64,000 nt of DNA from Metridium senile. Its lineage: Eukaryota; Cnidaria; Anthozoa; Actiniaria; Metridiidae. Both the position numbers and the translations under genes were made by a program. The notes under the pieces were generated by a model. The model made no database searches. It was not told the origin of the DNA and saw nothing but the letters and a program-made list of their open reading frames with translations. Every line of letters starts with the position of its first letter. The first letter of the stretch is position 1. The stretch covers positions 24,739,278 through 24,803,277 of the forward strand of contig OX459095.1 of assembly GCA_949775045.1 (NCBI GenBank), written 5' to 3'. Below are positions 1-20,020 of this stretch, in pieces.

Positions 1-49
1 TGGATAGGAATTTATTAAACGACAAAAGGAGATCACTCATGCTTCTCTG

Positions 50-115
50 CGCGTGGTGAGTCCACAACATTTTGACCTCTGTCATGACGAATATCGTTGT
101 CGATAAGAGTTTATT
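50..115. repeat. Half copy of the 24.1 kb palindromic element
   Basis: The bases around TGTCATGACGAATATCGTTGTCGATAAGAG nearly match the right arm of the palindrome at 24127-24273, without a matching left arm here. Confidence 0.7.
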
Positions 116-260
116 ATATAGATTGATTCTAACGCGCGCTCTGATTGGCCAAACAAGCGTGGTTTATGAGAGTATAAACCACGGTCGTAAGTTTTCGAAA
201 TCAAACAGACTTTTTTGAACGGTTTTTGAACAATTTTTAATCGAAATTATATAATAAAAT

Positions 261-440
261 AAATAATTAAGGTTCAGCCTTGGTTTATACTCTGATAACC
301 GCACGCTTGGCATTTGAACACACTTAAAAATGTCCAGAAGCACTCGCTTTCAGCTCGTGCTTCTTGACATTTTCTCGTGTGTTCAAATTGCCAAGCGTGC
401 GGTTATCAGAGTATAAACCACGGCTGAACCTTAATTATTT
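261..440. repeat. Foldback element, ~180 bp
   Basis: Outer arms AAATAATTAAGGTTCAGCC (261) and its complement ending at 440; arms of about 75 bp also pair through GGTTATCAGAGTATAAACCA and the CTTGGCA segment, leaving a small loop near 340-360. Coding-free; MITE-like. Confidence 0.85.
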
Positions 441-1735
441 GTTAAACATACAACGCCAAACCACATGCGATTTGCTAAATTTTATTTTTATTTTTCCAAA
501 GAAGTTATTGGATATTTTAATTGTTAATATGCCAATTAAAATGTAATTCGTCACGTATAATAATCAAGTATCCCGTATGGTATTTTGCACTTATTTCTTT
601 AAGAAACTATTGGGAAGTCGCACGCCAATTCAGTGAAAACGTAGATGGCGAAACGGCTCTACGTGGGGAACTTGGGATTGAGGAAGCGAAAGAAGAAACT
701 GCAACTAGCTTTAGGATATATGAGTATACCGTATTTACTGGAATAAGCGCCGCGGAGCTTTTTTTTTCGAACTCACAGTCATCTTCATGATCAGAACTAC
801 GAATATTTAGGAGAAAACTTAGTGGGCGGGCGGTGAAATATAATTACTTTGAGCTGAAGAATATAGCTTTTGATAAAAAATAAATGTATTTCCAATGCTC
901 TTCTAGATTAATATAGCGTTAAAGTGCGTGGCGCTTATTAGATCTGGGGCGGTGCTTTTTCGAGTAAATAAGCCTCTTTATCAGGCCCACTATAGAATCG
1001 ACCAATGAAGCGCGCCTGAGGTGACATATTCAGCATGAGCTGTCAAAATAACTTTTTTATTTTTATTTTGTATACAAGCTACCAAAAGACGATATAAAAA
1101 ACCTGAAGAAAGTATATTTATAGAGGAGTTTTCTCAGCAACTGATAATGACAGCCCTGCATGTAAAAACGTGACTTTTGCCTTTGCCGTTCTAGCCAATC
1201 AGACTTTCCGTTCAGCCCCATCCCAACTAGCTCTATTGGGCCTTTTAATTTACTCACGAGCGAGTTACAAAAAAGCTCACATTGTACCTACAATTGTAGG
1301 TAATTTTAGAAGCTGGGTCATAACTCTCGATCATCATAGTAAAAGCCGGGTCATAACTCCGGGTAATTAAAAGATGAGAACATAATATGTCTATATTTAA
1401 ACTTAAGTTCATGAAGCTTTCATGACCGACTTTATAATCCGATGAAAACAAACCCTCACGAGCATCGACAGCACTGGTAACATTGCTTGGTTAGACTGAG
1501 ATACGAAAATCAACACAATTCGCCATACAGCCTTGACGGGCGGTAAGTCGACTCGGGAATACAGTTTAACAATGATCTCAGGCACTAGAATCAGGCCGTG
1601 CTGTGCTACATTTTTGGCCCACAGTCAATAGTTGACGTGACGGTTTTTCCAAATTTTGATAGAGTAAAATAAATGAAAATTCATCTTAATGGCTGGAAAG
1701 AGAACTTCACAATTAGTAAAATCGCTAAGTTTGAG

Positions 1736-1919
1736 AAGAAAATCGTATAAAATAGCAAAGATATAGCGCGGTAAAGTCAGCAGATTTTACAGACGTTTGT
1801 ATGCCAGACGAGAAACCTTTGCCTACCGATAGGCAAACAATGTCTGTCCGCCATACAAACGTCTGTAAAATCTGCTGACTTTACCGCGTTATATCTTTGC
1901 TATTTTGTACGATTTTCTT
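1736..1919. repeat. Foldback element, ~185 bp
   Basis: Long arms with AAGAAAATCGTA and TAGCAAAGATATA at the left pair with their complements at the right; inner arm contains GTCAGCAGATTTTACAGACG. Loop around 1820-1850. Confidence 0.85.
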
Positions 1920-2255
1920 TTCAATAAAAAGGCATGGCTTTCTTTCTCCAATGGACCAATATCACGCTAGCGTGACATTATAAAATATTTCATTTACAAG
2001 AAAAAATAGCTTACCATCAAATTTATCACATTCATAGTTATAAAATTGCAAAGTTTAGTAAATATTGCATTTAAGTTAGCGAAGAAATAATTTTTTGAAT
2101 GTCAGGCGAGCGTGATACAGATCAGTATTCTCGATTTTCATGTGACATCCTCCAAACGCTACAACAAATTCATCAATCGCAAAAAAAAACTGGTTCCGTA
2201 GTATTTGTCGAAATTTAAATTTTCTTAAATTTGGGTTCCTTTTAGTTGTCTCGAC

Positions 2256-2350
2256 ATAGAGCGAAAACACTAAAATGTTACGACTACTAATTAGTCACTA
2301 TCGGTACGTCAACCAGCCAACATCGAATGCAAAAGGAAACTACACCCTTG
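2256..2350. repeat. Half copy of the AGAGCGAAAACACT foldback family
   Basis: AGAGCGAAAACACTAAAATG, then ACTAATTAGTCACTATC and later ATGCAAAAGGAAAC, correspond to the left half of the element at 51644-52022. The right arm was not seen. Confidence 0.5.
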
Positions 2351-2420
2351 ACACAAGGGTGTACTCGTGCCCAAAACAAAGGATTCAAATCAGTTTCCAT
2401 TATCCTTGAAATTAAGACAC

Positions 2421-2720
2421 ATTAGAGCGATTTCACATAACGCATTTTAGTATGCTAATGAGTTAAATAATATGCTAATGAGCTTCACACTGGGGAATAC
2501 ACATTTAGCGTACATAAATATCTTGTTTTTTCGTTCTATCTGATAAATGAGCTAAATCTATTTAAATATATTGTTTCTAATACGTCAGCCAGTTCTCGGA
2601 TACTTGGTTTCTTAATTTACGAGATTTGTGATAAATATGTGTGCTCACCAGTGCGAAGCTCATTAGCATATTATTTTACTCATTAGCATACTAAAATGCA
2701 TTATGTGAAATCGCTCTATT
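2421..2720. repeat. Foldback element of the TTTCACATAA family, 300 bp
   Basis: Left end ATTAGAGCGATTTCACATAA and right end TTATGTGAAATCGCTCTATT are complements; inner arms repeat the TATGCTAATGAG motif twice. Related by its ends to 4392-4651. Confidence 0.85.
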
Positions 2721-3097
2721 GAGCATAATATAGACTCAACCCATGAGCGATAGGATACATGAAGCTCGTGAACGAAGACATTATTTGCTTCAAAACTAAT
2801 ATAGAACATATAAAAAGTATGAATAAATGAACTACTTACCTGTTGTTTGACCCCGGGTGTTTGACTCTATTCCTTCGAAGTCCTTCGAGTTATATTTTAT
2901 ATATGGCGGCTACAATACTGATTTAATTTTATACAGGCCTAGTCTCTCACGGACTATAAGCTTATTACGTCTTATTACATGATTACATCGGTTTTCATTG
3001 TTACTTTTAGGGCTTTATATCGCGTATTACCCTGTTCATTATCAATTCAAGGGCTTTATACAGATATTGCCCCCATTTGAGGGCAATATCTATATAT

Positions 3098-3182
3098 TGC
3101 CCGTGAATACTAATGTATATTGGCCCTTGAATACTAATGTGTATTGCCCTTGAATACTAATGTATATTGCCCTTGAATACCA
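3098..3182 (+). repeat. 23-bp tandem repeat, ~3.5 copies
   Basis: Unit CCTTGAATACTAATGTATATTG with minor changes, inside the 2.7 kb element. Confidence 0.8.
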
Positions 3183-3262
3183 ATGACCTAATCCCTACTT
3201 TATATGTAACGTTAAACTTAGAAATTTTCTAGTTGCGAACATTTAACGGATAAAAAATCTGA

Positions 3263-3345
3263 TAGAGTGACCCTTTCGAGGATCGAACCTCGAACCCTTT
3301 GCTTACAAATCCTGACCCTAACACTTTATGCTAACTGTCCGATCG
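3263..3345 (-). repeat. tRNA-like sequence, probably SINE head or tRNA pseudogene
   Basis: On the minus strand GGTTCGAGGTTCGATCCTCG contains a good B box (GTTCGATCC) with a closed T-arm, preceded by a possible A-box region GGACAGTTAGCATAAAGTG. The acceptor ends do not pair well, so I do not call a functional tRNA. Confidence 0.35.
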
Positions 3346-3705
3346 ATGTCAGTTAGTGAGAAGAAAACGTATTCATTTGTTCGTTACAGTTCATTAGTAT
3401 TGTAGTGTACAACAAAACTAAAAGCCCATTGTTTGGATTGTATTCTCATGGGAAACCAAAAAAATAATCAGCTTGATGATGCCCTTTGGGACATGAAGTT
3501 GTGTGAAAACCTATTCAATCATGTAATAAGTCATGCACTAAAAATAAAAAAAAAACAATTCAAGAATCTTCTGAAGAATATATTTGTCGTCTTGAAAACG
3601 ACTTGCATCGATAAAAGTATATGGCGTAAAAACCCAAATGTTGCATACAAAATTTAAAAATACAAGGCCTTTTTGGAAAACCTCTGTAAATCATGTAATA
3701 AGTCA

Positions 3706-3841
3706 GATAAATACCTCGAAGGTCGGCAATAAGCCTATAAAGCCCTCGGGGCCTACGGTCGGCAATAAGCCTATAAAGCCCTCGGGGCCTACGGCCCCTC
3801 GGGCTTTATACGGCTTATTGCCGACCTTCGAGGTATTTATC
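3706..3841. repeat. Foldback with internal tandem duplication
   Basis: ATAAATACCTCGAAGGTCGG (left) pairs with its complement ending at 3841. The segment GGTCGGCAATAAGCCTATAA through CTCGGGGCCTACG is tandemly duplicated on the left arm (about 49-bp unit). Confidence 0.85.
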
Positions 3842-4391
3842 TCTTACATACATTCGCCCCTCGAAGCTATAACTACACTGGGTAGGAAGTCTTAACTCGG
3901 CTTTCGTGCTATGCTGTAAGAACTTTGCTATGCAATCTTCCATATAAGGCAATGTGCCATGCAATGTTCTAGGGTGGGGTAAATTAAAAAATTTGTTCTG
4001 AGTTAATGTACGTTCTAGGGTAGGGTAAGGCACAAGTTTTCAATGACCGCGGAATCATAATATTTGCAAAATTCAGTTTATTGTAGCAAGAGCCACCGCC
4101 GAGAGCTATGCATCAAAATAGTTTATGGTTTTTACATTTATATTTTCTATATTATTTTACGACCAGACGACGCAATTATAAAATGTCTAGGAGCTGTTGT
4201 TACTTTGAGAACTGTACATTTAATAGTGTCTTTTTAACAATTTAAAAGAAAAATACATGAGATGAAAAATATGTTTTTCCAGATAACGTACTACAGAATG
4301 CAAGTTCGTGTTACGAAATAATTCAATAGAGTAAGAAAGTCTTGTTTCTAATTATAAGACCTATCAGAAAAGAATGATATCTGAGGCATTA

Positions 4392-4651
4392 GAGTAGTTT
4401 CACATAAGCAGCTTCTTGTATGCTTATGTGTTTGTTCTATGCTAATGAGGTCGTTGACAAGAAATATAACGAATGCACGTGCATACGTTGTTACAATGTA
4501 AACACAATTAACGTCTTTCTTTCTAAAGTTGACGGTTTTTTATATTGTAACAACGTATGCACGTGAATTCGTTATATTTCTTGTCAACGACCTCATTAGA
4601 ATATAAGAAACACAATAGCATTCAAGAAGCGGTTTATGTGAAACTACTGTA
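4392..4651. repeat. Foldback element of the TTTCACATAA family, 260 bp
   Basis: Ends AGTAGTTTCACATAAGC and its complement; inner arms GAGGTCGTTGACAAGAAATA and CGTGCATACGTTGTTACAAT are near-perfect. Nested in the 2.7 kb element. Confidence 0.85.
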
Positions 4652-5573
4652 TTGTTCATAGAAAACACTAAACAAAGCCTGGATGAACAATCAGTGCCTC
4701 TGAGTCTCACTCTTGATTAGTTAATTGTACAAAATTTGCATTCTGTACATTCGTAGCTAGATGATGGCTATAGTTCATAACCAGAAAAACAAATATCATC
4801 ATTAATCATGATTCACCTTCTCGTATTTCCCTTTACAACACATTTCTGTGCACATTTTGTAACAGCAAAAAAATAATTTTCCTATACTAGCTTCACCCAA
4901 ATGAATTTGAGCATTCTTTGAGAGCATTTTATCTATTCTTTTAGCATATTTGTTGTTGTTAACAGAGCCGGGAACAGCAGCGGAAGTATCACACAAAAAC
5001 TTTAGTCCTCCCCTGTAAAAATTACAACCCTCCCCCTCAAGAAAGTAGTTTGCTGTCAATTTATGACCATTCGGGGATAAGAGAGTCGTAATTTTTGTCT
5101 TACAAGCATGGTACGAAAGCCTAAACAATAGCCTTTTGTTATAAGAGCTGTGTGATTGGATGTATCATGGCAACCTTGATGGACTTCCTACCCAGTGTAG
5201 ATATAGTTTCGACGGGCGAATGTATGACGTAATATGCTTAAAGTCCGTGAGAGACTAGGCCTGTATAAAATTAAATTTATTGAATTCGAAGGCGCCATTT
5301 TTAAAATACAATTCGAGGACGATAAAAAAAAAATAAAGTCAAGCTACAGGTAAATAGTTCATTTACTCATACTTTAGTATATGTTGTGTATTAGTTTTAA
5401 AGCAAATTATGTCTTCGTTCACGAACTTCGTGTATCCTATCGCTCATGCTCAACCTGGTTATTAGAAGCCAATTTAATGCTATTGGGAGGATGTCGATCA
5501 ACAATTTGTTTTTTGTTTTTTTTGCGAACATAAATCTTCTCGAAGTTTGTGATATTGACATCGTGGGGTTGCG

Positions 5574-5753
5574 CTAGCCTCCTCCGCAGGCATCTCTTCT
5601 TTCTTTGATTTTTGGGCTTTTTGGCTTTTTGGCTTTTTGGGCTTCCTGTGGCTTCCTTTTTTCTCGCCTAACTAGCGCCTAGTCCCTCTCTAGTAGCAGC
5701 ACAGGAAACCCAAATCCAAATTAGATCACAGAGACGCCTGAGGAGGAGGCTAG
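5574..5753. repeat. Foldback of the CTTCCTGTG family
   Basis: Ends CTAGCCTCCTCCGCAGGC and a complement with one or two mismatches at 5735-5753; the interior has repeated GGCTTTTTGG and GGGCTTCCTGTGG. Related ends occur at 30594-31160. Confidence 0.7.
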
Positions 5754-6294
5754 GGTTGCGCAAACCCGTCATATTAGTTAAGGTTGCTCGCACATTTTTT
5801 TCTTTTTTTGGTAATTTAAGAAATAGATTAAGCTGACTATTGGCCATTTTTGACATTTTCAAGGTGGACTTTTGAGATATTGATTTTTAAACCTAGAGAT
5901 ATTACAGTAAAATTCAAAATTGACAATTTTTGCTCCGAAACATATTGTTGCCATGGAAACGGCTTAAAAGAAAAATGTACCTTCTTAATTGAGAGGGGCA
6001 CTATAGAGCTGAGGTAGCCAGTGAAGGTCCTGTACAACAGGAGTGATGTGTTCTAATTTCTTTATGTAATGTTTAGGACTGGAACTAATTGCAAGGACTT
6101 GAAATCCCGTCCGGTCCGAATTGGAGGACTTTGAACGACTTCTCAAACTCAATAATTATTTGGGAGGAATCTTCGTCTATAGATATTTAGCCATTTTATT
6201 ATAATGAAACTATTATCTGATAGTTATGCATGCATGGATAATTTCTATAACATGACAGTTTAAAACATTCCGTTCTGGTCAACGAATTAGCTTG

Positions 6295-6365
6295 TCGCTT
6301 AATGGTAAGCAATAGGATTTAGTAAGTTAGTGGTTAGAAGTTCGAGTCTCGGTACTGGTTACCAT
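6295..6365 (+). repeat. tRNA-like sequence
   Basis: GCTTAATGGTAAGC resembles an A-box/D-arm, and GGTTAGAAGTTCGAGTCTCG a T-arm with B box. The anticodon arm is unclear. Probably a SINE head or decayed tRNA. Confidence 0.3.
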
Positions 6366-7343
6366 GAAAATATTTCAAGAGTATTTTAATCCTTTAAAAA
6401 GTAAAGTTAAATAAGGAACTATGTTTTTCTGGGCTAATATTTCTAAGTGTCACTATATAAAGCGTTACCAAAGTATATTAAATCATTTCCAAGTACGGAG
6501 GACTTTGAAATGATTTCCAAGTACTTTGGAGCGGACTTTGAAATGATTTCAAAGTACTTTGGAGCGGACTTTCCGGGGTTTCAAAGTTCATCATGTGATC
6601 TAATTCGAGACACCTGGTTGGCTGCCAATTACCTCATGAATTATTAATAAGTTTGAGAACTTCTTTACAATACGTGCAACAGAATTCTGGATAAGTTGCA
6701 ATTTTTCAATCTGTTTTTCGGGAAGACCATATAACAGACTATTGCAGTAGTCAAGTTTAGACGTGACAAATGCATGAATAAGGCATCAAAACCTTTAAAA
6801 CATGCCTATTTCAGGTGGTTCTTTCACATGACATTGCTTAAATATTAAAACATCTGTTTACTTGAAAACATCATTATCTGCTATTTTTTGAAAGTGGTCT
6901 ATAAGGGGTTGAAATCAACAAGACTCTCCTAACAGTTCTATTATTTTATGCAAACCGTTTAGGTGTCATTTAAAAATTAAAATCGACAGCCGATCACCCC
7001 TATCGCAAGACAAATTGACCAATGCAGCCAGCTGACTGCATGCAAATGAGATGCAAATACGCCATTATACATTTTATTGACCCTATAGCCTCATTTGAAT
7101 GATTTTCAAAACAAATAACTATTTCCGTATGCCTATTGTTCTGTTGCAATTTCAACATGTTAAAAAAAAGGAAAAAATCTCGCCCGCTAATCAAAGTCTT
7201 TTGTTACTTCTCACCTACAATACCATATATAGTAATGGCATTTTTTCAAGGTTGCATACGGTATCTTTGATACGCATCGCGGGTTTCACTGTAATTTTTA
7301 TACCTATTAATTTGTAATTCAATCTTTTCAGATCAATTCAGCC

Positions 7344-15445
<8,102 letters not shown>

Positions 15446-15576
15446 TGACGAAAATGAACAGCAGCTCACAATGTTCTGCATTAATATTTATTAGATATGG
15501 GTACGTTGTGTTGTATGCTACAGGAAACACCCGCATAAAAGCACAGGTGGTTTTGGGGTTCAGGCTGATGTGTTTC

Positions 15577-15822
15577 TTATACAGTCATTTGAAAAAACAT
15601 TGTCGTCAATAGGCTTCAAGTGTACGCGACTAGACCGAAAGGTAGCATGGGTAGAAATCATGCACCGAAGTGGAAGCACACAGTAACGAATGCAATACCA
15701 CGCGCACTCAACTAATGATGAATAATTCGCCGCTTCGGTGATTTCTACCCATCCTACCTTCCAGTCTAGTGGCGTAGACTTGAAGCCTATTGACGACAAT
15801 GTTTTTTTTAATTGACTGTATA
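15577..15822. repeat. Foldback element, ~245 bp
   Basis: CATTGTCGTCAATAGGCTTC and its complement, with outer ends TATACAGTCA and TGACTGTATA; inner GGGTAGAAATCA and TGATTTCTACCC also pair. Confidence 0.85.
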
Positions 15823-15900
15823 CAATACAATAACTTTATTGATACTCCCCATAAGGGATATTACGTTTAATTTACAACTGATCATATATAATATAATATA
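15823..15900 (-). repeat. Retroelement-type 3' tail
   Basis: On the minus strand the sequence reads GGGGAGTATCAATAAAGTTA followed by TTGTATTGTATA, typical of poly(A)-signal-bearing LINE tails with a short repeat end. Confidence 0.4.
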
Positions 15901-16422
15901 ATATAATAATTCATAGACTATAAATAGAAATATGAAATTAAGACTAGGAAAGGAATACTACGAATAAAAATAAAATAAACGTGCATTTACACAATAAATA
16001 AACACTTGGCAACAGAAGTATACGTTAATCATTTTATTTTCGATAATGTATACACACAAATACAAATATATTAGCTGTTTCTATTCTTTATTTAAAATAC
16101 AGAACGTAATTTCAATTCGTAATTTAGGAAAAGTTACCCAATTCGTATGACATGTCAATAGAAAATATAGATACCATTCAGAATCAAAAGCTTGGATACA
16201 AGAAGGTTTTCATCCTGAGTAATATACATTTTCTATTTTATTTGGCATTCCACGACAATTTAATAGATACATTTGTTAAAGCATGGTTAAAGTAATATAA
16301 AATAATAAAGTTAATTTGTGTGAGTTAACATTTTGTACGTTTCCTATTTCCTATAGGCTAATATTTTGTGCTGCATGGTTACAATCGCACCATCCAAACG
16401 TACATTCTAGAATGATCAAGCC

Positions 16423-16582
16423 ATATAGACCCTTTTAATAATTCCCGAAGTGTCGTATTTTCCGCACTTGACGTCAAATTTATTCTTTTGAAATTTGCTT
16501 AATAGGAAGGAATTGAAAAGAGTAAATTTGACGTCAAGCGCGGAAAACACAACACTTCGGGACTTATTAAAAGGGTCTATAT
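16423..16582. repeat. Foldback element, 160 bp
   Basis: ATATAGACCCTTTTAATAA and its complement at the ends; TTTGACGTCAA-containing arms inside. Confidence 0.88.
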
Positions 16583-16875
16583 CACTCAGTATGATCAAGC
16601 AGTTTTTGAAAGTGTTATCATGTATGCAACAAGTGCTACACGTTTTTGAACATGTCTAAAATCAACAAACAATGTATGTTTCCCCTATTCATACTGTACA
16701 ATCTGTAAATTGTAGACCCTTTCTAAAGCTTGTAACTCTGGTTGTTTTACAGAAACACGTTCAAATAGGCTATAGACCTTAATGATAGAGAAGGAGTTTT
16801 CTATTGGCTTGTTCAGTTCTAAAATGAACAATAGACCTTTGCACTGTTTACGTCAACAACCTCGATAGCTTGTAA

Positions 16876-17165
16876 TATACCTATTTCAAAAATTGTTGTC
16901 GCAGCCAAAGCTACAGTCCACACTCTGAGCAAAGGATGTCGGTAATATGAACTGAATGTATGATTTATAACGCGCTTTTTAACTTAATATTTGTTTTATC
17001 ATCTATCACTGCAAAACTTGTTATGTTCATATACCACCAACGCGTACAACCAAAATATGCTATGAATAAATCGATAACAAGAGTAGAAATACCAACATCC
17101 TTTGCAGGCTTCAGTGTGTGGACTGTAGCTTTGATTGCGACAACGATTTTTGAAATAGGTGTATA
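16876..17165. mobile_element. MITE, 290 bp, TATACACCTATTTCA family
   Basis: Arms of about 70 bp: TATACCTATTTCAAAAATTG with TGTCGCAGCCAAAGCTACAG at the left, complements at the right ending AAATAGGTGTATA. The interior shares AATAAATCGATAACAAGAG with the copy at 38176-38468, which lies in the opposite orientation. Confidence 0.8.
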
Positions 17166-17289
17166 TTATTTACAATTTGACTATAGCCGAGGTAGTTTAA
17201 AGGAGTCTACGCCCATTATCAAACAATTGAAGCTAATTGAAACACTTCAAAATTCCACAGGCTGTAGTCAAATTGTAAATATTATATTA

Positions 17290-17620
17290 AGGCCTGTTTA
17301 CATGGAGATAGGGGCACCCTCCTAGGGTTATTTGGCGCGCGAAATACGTCATTTGATGCAATTCGAGATAGCCCACCCCCTAGGGTAACCCTACCTTGAG
17401 CGTTTACATGGCTAAAGTAAACAAAAAGCTGGCCCTCCTCTGAGGGTCACCCTACCCTAGCACTAGCCCTACCCTACCCTACCTATACTAGTTTATTCGC
17501 TAGTTTCCAACTACCCTACCTCACATGTAAATACAACCACAAAAAAATAACAGAGGAGGGTGACCCTACCAGTAGGGGACCCTTCTAGGAGGGTGATCCT
17601 ATCTCCATGTAAACAGGCCC
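17290..17620. repeat. Foldback element, ~330 bp, CCCTA-rich
   Basis: AGGCCTGTTTACATGGAGAT and its complement at the ends; interior arms rich in AGGGTNACCCT and repeated CCCTACCCTACC. Confidence 0.85.
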
Positions 17621-19321
17621 TTGAACTCTATCGAGGCTGAAGTTTTTCGATTCGAACTGTGACAAAGTCTATTGGTATTTAGTTACTGAGGAAGCGAGGA
17701 GTCGGGAAATGGTATCATACTTCAATCGTTAGCACGAAAGAGAAAAACAAGAGCCTTATCTCTTCCTCGATTCCTCAGTCAAAGTATAATAAATAGTTAA
17801 TAAACTATTATAACTATTAACTAAATTAATAGAATGTGCCAAAATTTCTCTCGTACCCTGTATAAACAGTAAAACAACTTTCGTCGTTAAATTCTTCAAA
17901 TCTGCTGTTCTGGACTTGATAATCAGTCTCTCCATACGCAAACATGAAGTTGTATACCACCTTTTGCTCTATCTTGTTGGGTTTGTCTTGTGTGGGCTGT
18001 GGTTTAGGTTCATCGATCCTAGGAAAGTAGTTATCAAATAGTAATTATGATAGTACTGCAAGTACTGCGAAAATCAGCGTGCGCTTATTGTTGGGTTCCC
18101 TGTGCTACATCGAGCAACTATTTGCAAGGGAACATGGGATATTTCCGACCTCGTTACCAAGGTAAAAATATATACAAAGGGGACTAGGGGAGTATTTCTA
18201 TATTTACATACCAGACATTAACGGGCTTGTTGCTTGTCTTGTAAACATTACGCGGCTTTCTCCATCTAGAAAAAGAAAGCTGATGATCAGCTAAACTGAT
18301 CTGAAAACTAGGCCTGCAGTGTGTTGTGGAATGCGGTGCGCGCATGAAAAACTGTTTTCTTATATTTTTACATCATTAGGTTTTTGCGCACTGTTCATAT
18401 TGCCGGTGTTTTAGTGTTTGAGTTGTAATAATACAAGCAAGAATCGTAGATAGTGTCCCGTATACAGTTTTTATTAATATAGAACGTCATCATGATCCAT
18501 GATGTCATTTGCTTTCAACCTACATTTCTCAGCGCGCGCTATTTTACGTCGGTTACATTTGCGCGCGCTCAGACTCATTCAACTACATTGACAAGATAAA
18601 AATCCCATCCATACATTCATAGATAAAGGAATATTACTCATTCACTAAATACTAACTTCTTCCACACCCCTGGAAGTCGTGTCACTCGTTTTGCGGCTCT
18701 CATTTTCATTGTCAAGTGCTTTTTTTGCTATGTTAAATTGCTAAAGTTTAGTGTTTATAGTTTGTATGCTCGTGAGCAACTGCGCGTTCACGCGCGCACC
18801 GGGCTATTTATACCCAATCGTAACGCGCGCTTCTTGCGTTTCTCAAGACCAATCACATTGCAGATAAAACACGCGTGGATTGCCGTATCTAAGATGACGT
18901 ATGTAAACAAAAGTAACACAAGGGGCGTTTAAGATAAGTGTCACGCACGTTTTGTCAGTTTGAAACAGTTGCTTTTAATCTAAATAATATTTATCAAGAG
19001 CTCTAAAGATTGTAATCAATCTCAACGATTTTATTATTGTATTTACAAGTTTTTTTCTCAGCAAACTTTTCTCTGAACTGACATGTATTAGCAATAAACG
19101 AATCACGTTGATCGTACTATTGATGCTTCTGTCGTTTGCATCGCCCTCTTTTAGCCAATCAAAGTGCGCTTGTCATAAATAAGCTTCATGTAGTACCTCT
19201 TAATTAACTTAATCATTTTCTTGTGTTTCACAGCTAAAATGCAACAACGTACATACGATGTAAAGTACTCACGCAGCAATTACTTAGTTTAGTTATGCAA
19301 TTTGTATCTTATACTTGTAAA

Positions 19322-19473
19322 TATAATAATAATTATAATAATAATAACAACAACAACAACAACAAGAACAACAACAACAACAACAACAACAACAATAAGA
19401 AGAAGAAGAGGAGGAGGAGGAGGAGGAGGAGGAGGAAGAAGAAGAAGGAAGAAGAAGAAGAAGAAGAAGAAGA
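19322..19473 (+). repeat. Compound (AAC)n / (AGG)n / (AAG)n microsatellite
   Basis: AAC units to about 19396, then purine-only AAG/AGG units to 19473 abutting the retrotransposon relic. Open frames here (poly-Ser, poly-Leu, poly-Asn) are products of the trinucleotide repeat and not genes. Confidence 0.95.
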
Positions 19474-19800
19474 CCTGATATTATAGTTATCAACAAAACA
19501 GAAAAGAAGGTCCAACTAATTGATATTGCTGTACCAGCGGACCACAGGGTTAATGAGAAAGAAAAGGAGAAGATCGACAAGTACCAAGATCTAAGAATAG
19601 AGTTAGAAAGGCTTTGGAAAAAGAAAACAATGACAATACCAATTGTTATAGGTTTGTTAGGGGCCATTTCAAAGCAATTCAAAAACCACTTGAATAGGCT
19701 AGATTTAGAAAAGATCAGCATCATAGACATTCAGAAATCTGTACTTCTAGGGACAGCTCACATATTAAGAAAAGTGCTTCAGCTCTCAGGATCGGGTTAG
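19474..19800 (+). pseudogene. 3' end of a non-LTR retrotransposon ORF with restriction-like endonuclease motif
   Basis: An open frame of 108 codons ending at TAG 19798-19800 begins RPDIIVINKTEKKVQLIDIA. The PD-x14-D spacing matches the catalytic PD...D of restriction-enzyme-like endonucleases of R2/NeSL/Hero-type non-LTR elements, and the later segments KEKIDKYQDL, ELERLW, IPIVIGLLGAI and GTAHILRKVL fit the C-terminal tail of such polyproteins. The 5' side runs into a (AAG)n/(AGG)n tract and the rest of the element is gone, so this is a 5'-truncated relic. A short 3' UTR with GTGAAATAAAGG follows, then an (AAT)n tail. Confidence 0.65.

Positions 19801-20020
<220 letters not shown>

Larger units (their letters stand above)
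2743..5447. mobile_element. 2.7 kb element with ~230-bp terminal inverted repeats
   Basis: Left arm starts ATGAGCGATAGGATACATGA, right arm ends with the complement at 5447. Pairing continues inward through GTGAACGAAGACATTATTTGC, a GAACTATTTACCTGT-like stretch, TATACAGGCCTAGTCTCTC and ACGGACTATAAGC, with small indels. A second pair of arms (about 3843-3891 and 5182-5230) pairs around ACTGGGTAGGAAGTC. No transposase is recognisable; the internal frames 3433-3657 (+) and 4802-5128 (-, 108 aa, Cys/Lys-rich) match nothing I know. Probably a non-autonomous DNA transposon carrying later insertions (3706-3841, 4392-4651). Confidence 0.7.
1..7343. other. Gene-free 5' region dense in foldback elements
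   Basis: No coding region supported by homology, codon pattern or splice structure. Short frames reach at most 108 codons. The stretch is filled by inverted repeats (listed separately), two tRNA-like pieces, and simple-sequence DNA. 6480-6575 has about 2.5 copies of a 32-bp unit with TTCAAAGTACTTTGGAGCGG. The 5' UTR of the SLC22 gene probably starts somewhere upstream of 7331. Confidence 0.7.

Noticed and set aside
4802..5128. 108-aa minus-strand Cys-rich frame as a transposase or new gene
   Set aside because: The Cys/His spacing does not make a zinc finger or transposase motif I recognise; kept only as part of the 2.7 kb element.
19293..19730. 145-aa minus-strand frame with poly-Ser and poly-Cys
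   Set aside because: Antisense to the retrotransposon relic and built from trinucleotide repeats.
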